From positions 1 to 24,108 of the forward strand of contig CALEDJ010000077.1 in assembly GCA_937951485.1 (NCBI GenBank): a stretch of 24,108 bases of DNA. Reading direction: 5' to 3'. The DNA is from an uncultured bacterium. Its GTDB lineage: Bacteria > Hydrogenedentota > Hydrogenedentia > Hydrogenedentales > CAILVY01. This document shows positions 16,746-24,108 of this stretch, piece after piece; position 1 is the first letter of the stretch; each line of letters begins with the position of its first letter. Made by a program: the position numbers and the translations under genes. The notes under the pieces are model-generated. The model did no database searches and was not told where the DNA came from. It worked only from the letters and a program-made list of their open reading frames with translations.

Positions 16746-18977
16746 ATGGTCACACGAGTGGGCTTGGCGTTGGCGGACCATATTACATCGCATCTGGACG
16801 AATTATGCGAATCCGTGCTGGCCGCGCAGAAACCCATTTACGTTGATCAAAGCAAGCCGTTTCTGCGGGCATGGCTTCAGAGCGAGGCGGATTATCTTCG
16901 GGGCGAGGCCGACCGCACACATGAGTGGGTGGCGATGCTTTCGGAAGGGATGCGGGCCTTGGGCGGCGGCATCGAGGAAATCCTCGAACAGGTCCGCATT
17001 TTCCGCGACGCCGTGGCCAGGGCCTGTGAGGGGAAAGTGCGGGGGCTGAGTGGCGCCGAACTCCTGGAAATCCTCCTGGAACAGCAGGATCGCCACCATC
17101 GGCACATCGGCGCCTACTGGGCGCAGCGTATGCGCGAGGACGTCGCCGCCGAGCGGCGACGCCAGCGCGCCATGGCCGACCTGATGGATCGCCCATTCGC
17201 CATGCTTGACGTGGAGGGAACCATCACGATGGCCAATCATCCCTTTGCGCGGGAACTGGGCATGCCCATCGAGTCACTGAACGGCAAGGAATTCGCCGCG
17301 CTATGTGAGGCCGACACAGCGGCGCAGGTGCGCCGCGCCGTGCGCCAGAAGCGGTCCACCCAGCCGAGTTTCTTCGAGGGAACCTTGGTTTCGGCGAAAA
17401 CCCGCGCACCCCAGTTTCGATTCAGTGTGCAACCCATCTTTGATGCGCACGGCCGCCGTGACGGCGTATTGGTTTTCATGCGGCATCTGTATACGGTGCG
17501 TTCAGAGAATTCCGATCTGCTTGCAGACGCGGCAGACCAGATTATCGGCATTGCCCCGATCGCCATCGAAATTTTCGACCGGGATCGCCGAATTCTGTAT
17601 CGAAACGACTTTGCCACCGCATTGCCAAGCACAGACGCCATGTCCACGCCCTTCTGCTGTCGGCTTTCTTTTGCGCAAAGCGATCGCGCCTATGCCTGTC
17701 CCTGCGATTGGGTTTTTGCCACCGGCGAGACATTCCAGGGGGAGGGCCATCTTGTGCTGGGCGCCAGAACGCACTGGTATCAGGCCGTGATCGCGCAACT
17801 CGAGCACAGCGATGATGCGCCGGCGCGGCTGGTCTGCATGTTTCGGGATATCACGGTGCAGCGGACAATCGAAAACCAATTGATGCGGCAACAGCAGAGT
17901 TCGCTCGCGTCACAATTGGCCGTGACGGTCGCGCATCAATTGCGCAATCCGCTCGGCGTCATGGTGGGGTTTTCGGAAATGCTGGCCCGCGGCCTGCCGC
18001 CGGAGCACATCCCCGGCGCCGTGAACAAAGTGCTCCGCAACGGCCTGCGCTGCAAGGAAATCGTGGAAGACCTGCTCCGATTCGGCCAGGGTTATCCCGG
18101 CGAACGGGTCTCCATGAGTTTTCAAGTCCTTGTGAAGGAGTATCTGCAGCCGATGTTCTCCCAAAGCGATTGCGCCCGCATCACCTGGCAGTTGCCGGAA
18201 GAACAGACTTATATTGAGTGTGTCCCGGCGCAGATATCCCAGGTCTTCTTTTGTCTCCTCCAGAATGCCATTCAGACCGGGGCGGCCGAAATTCATTTCA
18301 CGGCGCACTGCGAGAACGGATGGATTGTCGTGCGTGTCCGGGACGATGGACCGGGCGTGCCACCCGAATTGCGCGAGGTGATCTTCCAGCCCTTCTTCAG
18401 CACCGGCAAGCATGAAGGGGCGTTGGGGCTGGGGCTGAGCCTTTCGCAGGCGGTTGTCAATGACTACGGCGGACGGCTCTATCTTGAAGATGCGGAACCT
18501 GAAGATGCGGAACCCGGCGCGTGTTTCGTGGTGCAGTTGCCACGCCGGAAACCCGCTGCGCCGGAGGAATATGTTCCGCCGTCGCCGGAATCGCCTGTGC
18601 AGCGCCGCCGCCTGCTCGTGGTGGACGACGAGGTGGACCTCCTGGAAATGCTGGAGATGACGCTTCAGATGCGCGGCTATGAGGTGGACACGACCGGCAC
18701 CGCCGCCGAAGCAATGAAATTGCTCCAACGCATCGAGTACGACGCCGTGGTGCTGGATATCCGCCTGCCCGGAGACATGAGCGGTTCGCAACTCTATGAG
18801 TATATCGCCGCAGCGTATCCCGGACTGGCGAAACGTTCCCTGTTTATCACCGCGGACACGATGAATTACGAAACCCGGAAGTTCCTGGAAAAAGTGCAGC
18901 GACCCGCGATGGAAAAACCCTTTCTCGTTTATGAATTCGCCGCGAAAGTCGCGCAACTATTCGACGAGAATCCCTGA
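16746..18977 (+). CDS. Soluble hybrid histidine kinase with Cys-rich PAS and receiver domain
   Basis: A 743-residue sensor kinase without membrane helices. An all-helical N-terminal region (about 1-135, perhaps RsbRD_N-like) is followed by a PAS domain (about 145-250). A second PAS-like domain (about 265-380) carries C304, C305, C318 and C320 in a CC-x12-CPC pattern. The kinase core has the phosphoacceptor H397 in VAHQLRNPLGV, the N-box QNAIQTGA, and DDGPGVP with GLGLGLSLSQ for ATP. A C-terminal receiver (about 620-743) has the DDE pocket, D671, a Thr in FITAD and a Lys in EKPF, so it looks competent. ATG 16746 is chosen because GGAGG is 6 bases upstream. It has no adjacent partner regulator and converges on the esterase gene with a 9-base gap. 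The signal may be redox or a metal centre (inference). Confidence 0.93.
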   Translation: MVTRVGLALADHITSHLDELCESVLAAQKPIYVDQSKPFLRAWLQSEADYLRGEADRTHEWVAMLSEGMRALGGGIEEILEQVRIFRDAVARACEGKVRGLSGAELLEILLEQQDRHHRHIGAYWAQRMREDVAAERRRQRAMADLMDRPFAMLDVEGTITMANHPFARELGMPIESLNGKEFAALCEADTAAQVRRAVRQKRSTQPSFFEGTLVSAKTRAPQFRFSVQPIFDAHGRRDGVLVFMRHLYTVRSENSDLLADAADQIIGIAPIAIEIFDRDRRILYRNDFATALPSTDAMSTPFCCRLSFAQSDRAYACPCDWVFATGETFQGEGHLVLGARTHWYQAVIAQLEHSDDAPARLVCMFRDITVQRTIENQLMRQQQSSLASQLAVTVAHQLRNPLGVMVGFSEMLARGLPPEHIPGAVNKVLRNGLRCKEIVEDLLRFGQGYPGERVSMSFQVLVKEYLQPMFSQSDCARITWQLPEEQTYIECVPAQISQVFFCLLQNAIQTGAAEIHFTAHCENGWIVVRVRDDGPGVPPELREVIFQPFFSTGKHEGALGLGLSLSQAVVNDYGGRLYLEDAEPEDAEPGACFVVQLPRRKPAAPEEYVPPSPESPVQRRRLLVVDDEVDLLEMLEMTLQMRGYEVDTTGTAAEAMKLLQRIEYDAVVLDIRLPGDMSGSQLYEYIAAAYPGLAKRSLFITADTMNYETRKFLEKVQRPAMEKPFLVYEFAAKVAQLFDENP

Positions 18978-18986
18978 ATCCGCCGC

Positions 18987-19940
18987 TTACGCCGCCATCA
19001 GGCAGCGGCGCGCCCACACAAGCATCTCCTCGATCATGAGGCCGCCTTCATGCCCGTTGTAGGGGAAGCGCAGCAGGCGCTTCTCCTTTGCGGGGATGCG
19101 GTTATATGCGCTGAAAATGCCGGACGGCACGCAGATCATGTCGGCGAGCGCGACATTCATGAGCACGGGGCACTGGATGCGCTCCGCAAGGTTGTTCAGT
19201 TCGATGTAACTCAGGGTGCGCATCGCCGGATCCAGGCGATCCGGGTATATCCGGAAATAGTCAATGAGTTCCGTCCAGGGCGCTTCGCGGGTGATTTCCA
19301 GGGTGCGTCCGAAATGGCAGAAAGCGGGCACCTCCGACATGCACAACTTGGGGCGGCTGTCCAAACTGCACACAGCCAGTGAAAGACCGCCCCCCTGGCT
19401 GCATCCCGTGACACCGATGCGACCGGGGTCGGTTTCCTCACGGGCGACGGCAAAGTCCACCGCCCGCACGGCATCCAGATAGGCGCGCGTGAAATAATAC
19501 TGCTCCGGATCGAGGATGCCCCGGGTGATCCAGCCGGGCCGGTGGCCGCCGTCATACGACGCCGCGTCGGTGCTGTCGCCGGATTGGCCGCGCACATCGA
19601 ACGCGAAGCAGGAGAATCCCTGTAACGCCCACATCAGATAATCGGCGACATGGCGCTTGTTGCCGGTATAACCGTGGAAAAAGAGCAGCGTCGGACGTGG
19701 GCGAATCTGTTCGGGCGTGACGGCCCAGCCCACGATGCGGCCGCCGTCGAACGCGGCGTAGGAAAAGCGCTCCACGCGCACGCCCGGCACGGAATAGGCC
19801 ACCGGTTCCGATTCCGGATGCAGCGGCTGCGCCTTGCTTTTCGCCAGCATGCGTTCCCAGAAGGCGTCAAAATCCGGCGCCTTGGTCTGCGGCAGCAGGC
19901 ACACTTCGAGTTCAGGCAACGGCAGATCAAATAGAAACAT
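18987..19940 (-). CDS. Acetyl xylan esterase / cephalosporin-C deacetylase family hydrolase
   Basis: A 317-residue alpha/beta-hydrolase of the AXE1 family (carbohydrate esterase 7), which removes acetyl groups from short xylo-oligosaccharides and related esters. The catalytic triad is visible: S181 in GCSQGG, D267 in LADMICVPS and H297 in NGHEGG. S181 has the same number as in the Bacillus subtilis enzyme. RGQSGDS (118-124) and the YYFTRAYLDAVRAVDF stretch are further family marks. The length matches the usual 318-325 residues. No signal peptide was seen, in line with cytoplasmic family members. GGAGG lies 7 bases before ATG 19940. The start is 16 bases past the comB stop, so it is the last gene of the tatD-tcdA-comB run. 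Confidence 0.94.
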   Translation of the reverse strand: MFLFDLPLPELEVCLLPQTKAPDFDAFWERMLAKSKAQPLHPESEPVAYSVPGVRVERFSYAAFDGGRIVGWAVTPEQIRPRPTLLFFHGYTGNKRHVADYLMWALQGFSCFAFDVRGQSGDSTDAASYDGGHRPGWITRGILDPEQYYFTRAYLDAVRAVDFAVAREETDPGRIGVTGCSQGGGLSLAVCSLDSRPKLCMSEVPAFCHFGRTLEITREAPWTELIDYFRIYPDRLDPAMRTLSYIELNNLAERIQCPVLMNVALADMICVPSGIFSAYNRIPAKEKRLLRFPYNGHEGGLMIEEMLVWARRCLMAA

Positions 19941-19956
19941 CCTTTTTCCTCCAGGT

Positions 19957-20760
19957 TCACGGCGCGGCCCGCGCAGCCCACGCGGCACGCACCCACACAC
20001 CCAAAGCATCCCGCGACGCCGCTGCCGGCACGACTGCGGTGACGTCCACCTGCGCGCAACAGGCGATGTCCTGCGCCATGCCGACACGCCGCAATTTCTC
20101 CGCATGTGGCGCGGACTGAAACAGCGCTTCCACGCCTTCCCGGTCAATCCGCTTCTTCCAGAACGCTAAGCGGTCCGCGCCTTCGGCGATTTGCGCGCCG
20201 GATTTTATCGCAATGACGGCGGACGCGACCCAGTCCTCCTGTGCGTCAAATGACGGATCATCCGCAAGTCCGGCGGGAATGATCGCCACTTCGCGGTCAT
20301 GGCGCGCCGCTGCGCGCGCCACTGCCGACGCATTGACGGTGGACCCGAAATATACCGCTTCGGCCCCCCACGCAGCCACCAGGCGTCCCGCGCCGGTCGT
20401 CGTGGTGAAAATCACCTGTCTTCCCTGGGCCGGGGCCGCCTCCAACGGGCTGTTGCCATAGTCAAAGCCCTCCGGCGGCAGGCCGCCGCGTTCGCCGTAA
20501 AGCAGCGCGTGGGGAAAACGCCGCCGGGCCGCGAACGCCTCCTCCACCGTGCGCACCACCAGCAGTTCCGTCGCGCCGGCGTCCAGCAGCATCGCCGCCG
20601 TGGCGCTTGCCCGCAGTGCATCCACTACCACCGCGACCGCCCCGCGATCCACCGCGAAGCGGCAGCCCGCTTCGCCTTCCACGATGTGCCATGGATGTGA
20701 GGGGGCGGATAACGCCTCAGCGGGGGTTTTTTTGAGAACTGTCTGATCCATCGAATCCAT
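19957..20760 (-). CDS. comB: 2-phosphosulfolactate phosphatase (ComB family)
   Basis: A 267-residue cytoplasmic protein of the ComB family. In methanogens ComB removes phosphate from 2-phosphosulfolactate on the way to coenzyme M; in bacteria the role is less clear and may concern sulfolactate. Family motifs are VVVDALRAS (44-52), GERGG (89-93), GFDYGNSP (98-105) and TTTTGAG (119-125). The length is slightly above the usual 230-245 residues because of an N-terminal tail of about 20. The start codon overlaps the tcdA stop by one base (TGATG), which implies translational coupling. No ComA or ComC gene is nearby. Confidence 0.92.
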   Translation of the reverse strand: MDSMDQTVLKKTPAEALSAPSHPWHIVEGEAGCRFAVDRGAVAVVVDALRASATAAMLLDAGATELLVVRTVEEAFAARRRFPHALLYGERGGLPPEGFDYGNSPLEAAPAQGRQVIFTTTTGAGRLVAAWGAEAVYFGSTVNASAVARAAARHDREVAIIPAGLADDPSFDAQEDWVASAVIAIKSGAQIAEGADRLAFWKKRIDREGVEALFQSAPHAEKLRRVGMAQDIACCAQVDVTAVVPAAASRDALGVWVRAAWAARAAP

Positions 20761-21593
20761 CAGATACTTCCGAAGAATCTGTCGGACCCGTCCGACTGAC
20801 CTTGATCATGCACATCTGAAACGCCGGCAAACGCCCTTTGCCCAAACGAAACGCAGCCCGTGATCGCCCCGATGATCACCCCGGCGGCGGTGAGGCCGAA
20901 AATTCCCGGCATATGGGCGATACTGCCCTGCACGCGTGTCTTTCGGTGCGGCGCGTCAGGCGTCACTGCCACCGTGGCATTGCGGCGTTCGCGGGAATAC
21001 ACGCATAAAATGCCCTTCGCGACGCCCGCCTTGCGGAGTTGCTGCCGGACCGCGCGCGCCAGCGGACAGTCCCGCGTGGCGCTGATGTCGTCCACCAGCA
21101 CCCCGCGCGGGTCCACCTTGTTCCCCGCGCCCATGCAACTCACCGTGAATGCGCCTGCGCGATGCGCCGCCGCGAGCAGGTGCGCCTTGGCCGATACGGT
21201 GTCAATCGCATCCAGCACATACGCCCCGGCCATCGGCGGCAATTGGTCCAGGGTGTCCGGCCCGGCGAAGACCTGGAAGCATTCCACGGTTGCGTCGGGA
21301 TTGATGTCCAGAATCCGCGCGCGCGCCACCTCGGTCTTGAATTGTCCGATGGTGCTGTCCAGGGCGAACAATTGCCGGTTGATGTTGGTCGGCGCCACGA
21401 CATCGAAGTCCACGAGCGCCAGGCGGCCCACGCCCGCCCGCGCCAGCGCCTCCACCGCATAGGACCCGACCCCGCCCAGGCCGAAGACCATCACGCGCGC
21501 GCCGGCAAGGCGCGCGACCCCCTCGCGGCCAACGAGCAATTCCATGCGCTGAAAGCGTTCAGGGATTCTCGGGGACCTTTCGTCGTTTGTCAT
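20760..21593 (-). CDS. tcdA: tRNA threonylcarbamoyladenosine dehydratase (TcdA/CsdL)
   Basis: A 277-residue E1-like ATP-dependent enzyme of the ThiF/MoeB superfamily. TcdA cyclises t6A37 of tRNA to ct6A. The nucleotide-binding GLGGVGS (38-44) and VDFDVVAPTNINRQ (61-74) are intact, and a C-terminal hydrophobic stretch (AAGVIIGAITG) is present as in E. coli TcdA (268 residues). The PERFQRMELLVG opening is typical of this subfamily, not of ThiF or MoeB. Its ATG overlaps the tatD stop in an ATGA (4-base overlap), so the two are coupled. Confidence 0.95.
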   Translation of the reverse strand: MTNDERSPRIPERFQRMELLVGREGVARLAGARVMVFGLGGVGSYAVEALARAGVGRLALVDFDVVAPTNINRQLFALDSTIGQFKTEVARARILDINPDATVECFQVFAGPDTLDQLPPMAGAYVLDAIDTVSAKAHLLAAAHRAGAFTVSCMGAGNKVDPRGVLVDDISATRDCPLARAVRQQLRKAGVAKGILCVYSRERRNATVAVTPDAPHRKTRVQGSIAHMPGIFGLTAAGVIIGAITGCVSFGQRAFAGVSDVHDQGQSDGSDRFFGSI

Positions 21594-22393
21594 ACCCCGC
21601 CTTCCCCCAGCCCCAGGCAAAAAAGGCGGTCGGCGTTTCGCGTCGTTTGTTCGGCGATGGTTGCTTCCAGCAGCCCCAGATAGGCCGACGCGCCCGCGAG
21701 ATTGTGGACGATATTTGCGGGGACGTTGGTCTGTCCCGCCGCCTGCACCGGCGGGATGTCCGGGCTGTCCGTCTCCAAAAGCAAATGGTCCGGCCAGATG
21801 CGGCGCAGGGTGCGGTCGCGCTTGTTGCTCTTGCGGTAACTCAGCGCGCCGCCCATCGAAAAACGCAGCCCCTGCGCCATGCACGCCTCCGCCACCTCCG
21901 CGCTTCCGGAAAAGGCATGCACCATGCCGCCGCGCGCGGGCGCGCCCACCCGCTTCAAGGATTCCAGCAATTCATTGAACGCGCCCCGGCAATGCAGCAC
22001 CACCGGCAAATCCAATTCCCGCGCTATCCGCAGTTGGTCTTCGAAAATCCGCCGCTGCAATTCCATTTCGGGGGACGCAATTTTGCCGTCCAGACCGATT
22101 TCGCCAATCGCGCACGCGCCCCGCGCGCGCGCCGTGGCCAGCCCCGGCAACGCCGCGAAATGCTCCTCCCGCGCATACCAGGGATGCACGCCCCAGGCAA
22201 ACGCGACCTCCGGATGCGCCGCCGCAATCGCCGCCGATTGCTCCCACTGCTCCGGCACAATCGCCGCCGTGATCAGTTTCACGACGCCCGCCGCACGCGC
22301 ATCCGCGATGATACGATCCAGGCGCCCCGAAAACTCCTCCGCTTCCAGGTGACAATGCGCATCCACGAGCCGTATCCGATTCGCCTGATCCAT
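21590..22393 (-). CDS. tatD: TatD-family metal-dependent hydrolase
   Basis: A 267-residue cytoplasmic TatD-family protein; members are metal-dependent DNases of the amidohydrolase fold. Metal-site motifs appear in order: DAHCHL (D11, H13, H15), GEIGLDG (E98), LHCRGA (H134), HAFSGS (H159) and LETDSP (D209). The length matches the family (about 255-270). It heads the tight minus-strand run tatD-tcdA-comB-esterase. The ribosome site before 22393 is weak. A 187-base gap separates it from the LysM-M23 gene, so read-through from that promoter is possible but not shown. Confidence 0.95.
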   Translation of the reverse strand: MDQANRIRLVDAHCHLEAEEFSGRLDRIIADARAAGVVKLITAAIVPEQWEQSAAIAAAHPEVAFAWGVHPWYAREEHFAALPGLATARARGACAIGEIGLDGKIASPEMELQRRIFEDQLRIARELDLPVVLHCRGAFNELLESLKRVGAPARGGMVHAFSGSAEVAEACMAQGLRFSMGGALSYRKSNKRDRTLRRIWPDHLLLETDSPDIPPVQAAGQTNVPANIVHNLAGASAYLGLLEATIAEQTTRNADRLFCLGLGEGGV

Positions 22394-22580
22394 AGCGCAT
22401 CATTGTGCACAACCAGCACAGGCGAAACCAAACGGCGGGAGCGGTAAAAGAAGCATTCGCACGGATGTTGGGCTTATTCACAGAACCGACCGAAAGGTTC
22501 CAGAAAGTTGCATGTCTCCTTTCGCGCGCACGACCGAAAGAAGATCACCCGCGCTGCATTCCCCATTCCGCATTCCGCGA

Positions 22581-23510
22581 TCAGGGCGTCCGCGCTGTGG
22601 TTGTCGGCGCGTTTGCGGCATCCAGATAACGCATGGGATTGACCGCGCGCCCGTCGCGGCGCACCTCAAAATGCAGGTGCGGGCCGGAGGACCGCCCGGA
22701 ATCGCCCACCGTGCCCAGCGGCGTCTGCGCATCCACGAGGTCGCCCGCGCGCACCAGATTCCGGGCGTTGTGCGCATAGAGCGATTCCACGCCATCGGCG
22801 TGGCGCACAATGACGGTGCGGCCATAGCCCCCCCGCCAGCCGCTGAACACCACCGTCCCGGAGGCCATGGGATAAATGAACGCGCCTGCCGGCGCGGCAA
22901 TATCCACGCCGGTGTGGAATGCGGGACGCCGCGTGAAGGGATCGCGGCGCAGTCCATATTCCGAACTGATTGTCGCCGGACCACCCACCAACCGTTTCCA
23001 TGACGCTCCCGTGGCAGTTTCTCCCGGCCCATCCGCGCTTAGAATTTGCCGCACCCTGGCGGCCACGCCGTTCGCCGTCTCCGTCACCGTTTCCAGCCGT
23101 AGCGCCGACAGCGCGATGCCCCCTTGCGCCGGTATCGGGTCGCTCGCACGCAAGGCAGGATAAATCAGGCTGTCCGGTGCGCGAAGCGCGGAGAGGTCCA
23201 ACGACTGCCCCGCGTAGATGCGGTCGGGATTGGAAAGGCCGTTGGCCTGCGCCACCTGCCGCACCACCGCATACACTTTCGCCTGGGTCACATCCCCCCC
23301 CAGCGCCTTGAGTTGATTGCGGACAATCCCCGACAACGTATCGCCCGCCCGCACCTCATAGGCGGGCGTGGCGGGCGCGATGCTTCCCGAAGACCGCATC
23401 GCCTGTTCCAGATGCCCGCGAAATCCGGGCGACAGCATCTCCCGCCGCTGCACCGAGAAAGAGGTGCGCGGCGTGCGAGGCGCGGCTATCCCTTCCACCA
23501 TCCGATACAC
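22581..23510 (-). CDS. LysM-M23 family peptidoglycan peptidase without visible signal peptide
   Basis: A protein of about 309 residues. After a basic, non-hydrophobic N-terminal tail of about 50 residues comes a LysM domain (about 51-107: YEVRAGDTLSGIV to GQSLDLS). A linker follows, then an M23 (LytM/lysostaphin-type) domain at about 180-295. Its zinc and catalytic residues are H199, D203, H247 and the HLH pair H278/H280. Such enzymes cut peptidoglycan cross-bridges or act as hydrolase activators. The start is uncertain: GTG 23510 has GGAG 8 bases upstream; ATG 23501 and TTG 23537 are alternatives. None gives a Sec signal, which is odd for a wall enzyme. A sigma-54-type promoter sits about 25 bases upstream. 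Confidence 0.85.
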   Translation of the reverse strand: MYRMVEGIAAPRTPRTSFSVQRREMLSPGFRGHLEQAMRSSGSIAPATPAYEVRAGDTLSGIVRNQLKALGGDVTQAKVYAVVRQVAQANGLSNPDRIYAGQSLDLSALRAPDSLIYPALRASDPIPAQGGIALSALRLETVTETANGVAARVRQILSADGPGETATGASWKRLVGGPATISSEYGLRRDPFTRRPAFHTGVDIAAPAGAFIYPMASGTVVFSGWRGGYGRTVIVRHADGVESLYAHNARNLVRAGDLVDAQTPLGTVGDSGRSSGPHLHFEVRRDGRAVNPMRYLDAANAPTTTARTP

Positions 23511-23844
23511 TACCCAGGCTCCGTGCTTTACTGTCAATCAATGCCGTGCAATGGTCATGCCATTTTTTCCATAAGCGGCAAATACCGGAAAAACGCGCTC
23601 TTGGACATGACCATCGGACCGCTCCGGCGCAAAGAATATGCAGATATTGCCCATAGAGGCGGCGGAATATGCCGTCCAATCCGATTGCTCCTGTCTTTAT
23701 TGAATTAAGTATTATTTCTGCTTGTTTGATTGCCAGACCTTTTGTATCATGAAGGGGAATCATTGTACGGGAACGATCCGGGCTGTGGGGGCTGCATACA
23801 TCGCGACGCTTCCTGCACCCGACATATTGGTGGGAGTAGTAAAA
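23511..23844. other. Divergent intergenic region with sigma-54 site
   Basis: 334 bases between the LysM-M23 gene and the SGNH hydrolase gene. It contains the sigma-54-type element at 23547-23562 facing the peptidase. An AT-rich stretch at 23690-23730 might hold the SGNH promoter (TTGCTC, 19 bases, TATTAT), but the fit is poor. No gene was recognised inside. Confidence 0.5.
23547..23562 (-). promoter_or_regulatory. Sigma-54 (RpoN) type promoter for the LysM-M23 gene
   Basis: Read on the minus strand the 16 bases are TGGCATGACCATTGCA. This fits the -24/-12 consensus TGGCAYG-N4-TTGCW at every defined position and with the required spacing between GG and GC. Transcription would begin near 23536, about 25 bases ahead of the proposed GTG start at 23510 and upstream of its Shine-Dalgarno sequence. 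No enhancer site for an activator was identified. Confidence 0.75.
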
Positions 23845-24108
23845 ATGCAGAGTTCAAGGCATCAGACCACGTGGATTCTCCGGGCGTTGCTTGTATGGAC
23901 GCTTGTGACAAGCATAGGCGTTACGGCAATTGCCGATACGCCGGTTACCCCCCGAATATTGCTTGTTGGGGACAGTTGGACGGGGTTTTTGCTGGCGTTT
24001 CGGTCGTTCCGGATCGTGATGCCGGAGTATGCGGGGCTGGAGCGGTGGGTGGAGGTGGGCAACCGGACGGCGGTGATGGGGGCGCGGGCCTTTGAGTTGC
24101 ACGACCCG
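23845..24108 (+). CDS. SGNH/GDSL hydrolase, 5' part (cut by window edge)
   Basis: The first 88 codons of an open frame that runs off the right end. A signal peptide (about 1-31: polar start, hydrophobic core, cleavage near AIA) precedes RILLVGDSWTGFL, the block I motif of SGNH hydrolases with the nucleophilic Ser in GDSW. A later GNRTAVMG stretch could contribute to block II. It would be an exported esterase, lipase-like enzyme or carbohydrate deacetylase; the visible part does not tell which. GGGAG lies 8 bases before the ATG, which supports this start. Confidence 0.8.
   Translation, partial: MQSSRHQTTWILRALLVWTLVTSIGVTAIADTPVTPRILLVGDSWTGFLLAFRSFRIVMPEYAGLERWVEVGNRTAVMGARAFELHDP

Overview
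This 24.1 kb window is GC-rich bacterial chromosome with 17 protein-coding genes. Sixteen are complete and one is cut by the right edge. No rRNA, tRNA, CRISPR array, transposase or phage gene was seen. A Sec-exported protein with an EGEGEGEGEGE linker, a DxDxDG calcium-type motif, an Ig-like domain and a C-terminal helix plus basic tail suggests Candidatus Hydrogenedentes or a relative in the PVC/Lentisphaerae-like range. A PqaA-like hydrolase, a calcineurin-like phosphoesterase and a zinc-ribbon Ser/Thr kinase fit that picture. The taxonomic call is inference; no marker gene is present.

Layout. The left edge (1-429) holds a tandem 54-bp repeat with CCTCTCCC/GGGAGAGG hairpins, then non-coding DNA. 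An NtrC-type sigma-54 activator with an eroded receiver domain follows at 430-1809 (+). A minus-strand block comes next: the exported EGEGE protein with a near-perfect sigma-70 promoter, MurJ, and a sugar ABC permease with its binding lipoprotein but no ATPase gene. Then come a secreted phosphoesterase (+), a macro-domain protein (-) and a kinase fused to a formylglycine-enzyme-like domain (+). A minus block follows with a PqaA-like hydrolase, a family-39-type glycosyltransferase and L-rhamnose isomerase. A soluble hybrid histidine kinase (16746-18977, +) converges on a tight minus-strand run tatD-tcdA-comB-acetyl esterase. At the right edge a LysM-M23 peptidase gene (-) and a truncated SGNH hydrolase gene (+) diverge.

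How it fits together. Most genes are housekeeping (MurJ, TatD, TcdA) or serve sugar and polysaccharide use (RhaA, the transporter, the esterases). Three signalling proteins are scattered among them, none beside an obvious partner. The most notable regulatory link is a 16-base match to the sigma-54 promoter consensus just upstream of the LysM-M23 peptidase, which has no visible signal peptide. An NtrC-family activator lies in the same window, but nothing in the sequence shows that it controls this promoter. I found no clear-cut new defence or mobile system. The best leads are the sigma-54/peptidase unit, the pseudo-receiver activator, the zinc-ribbon kinase fusion and the cysteine-bearing PAS kinase.
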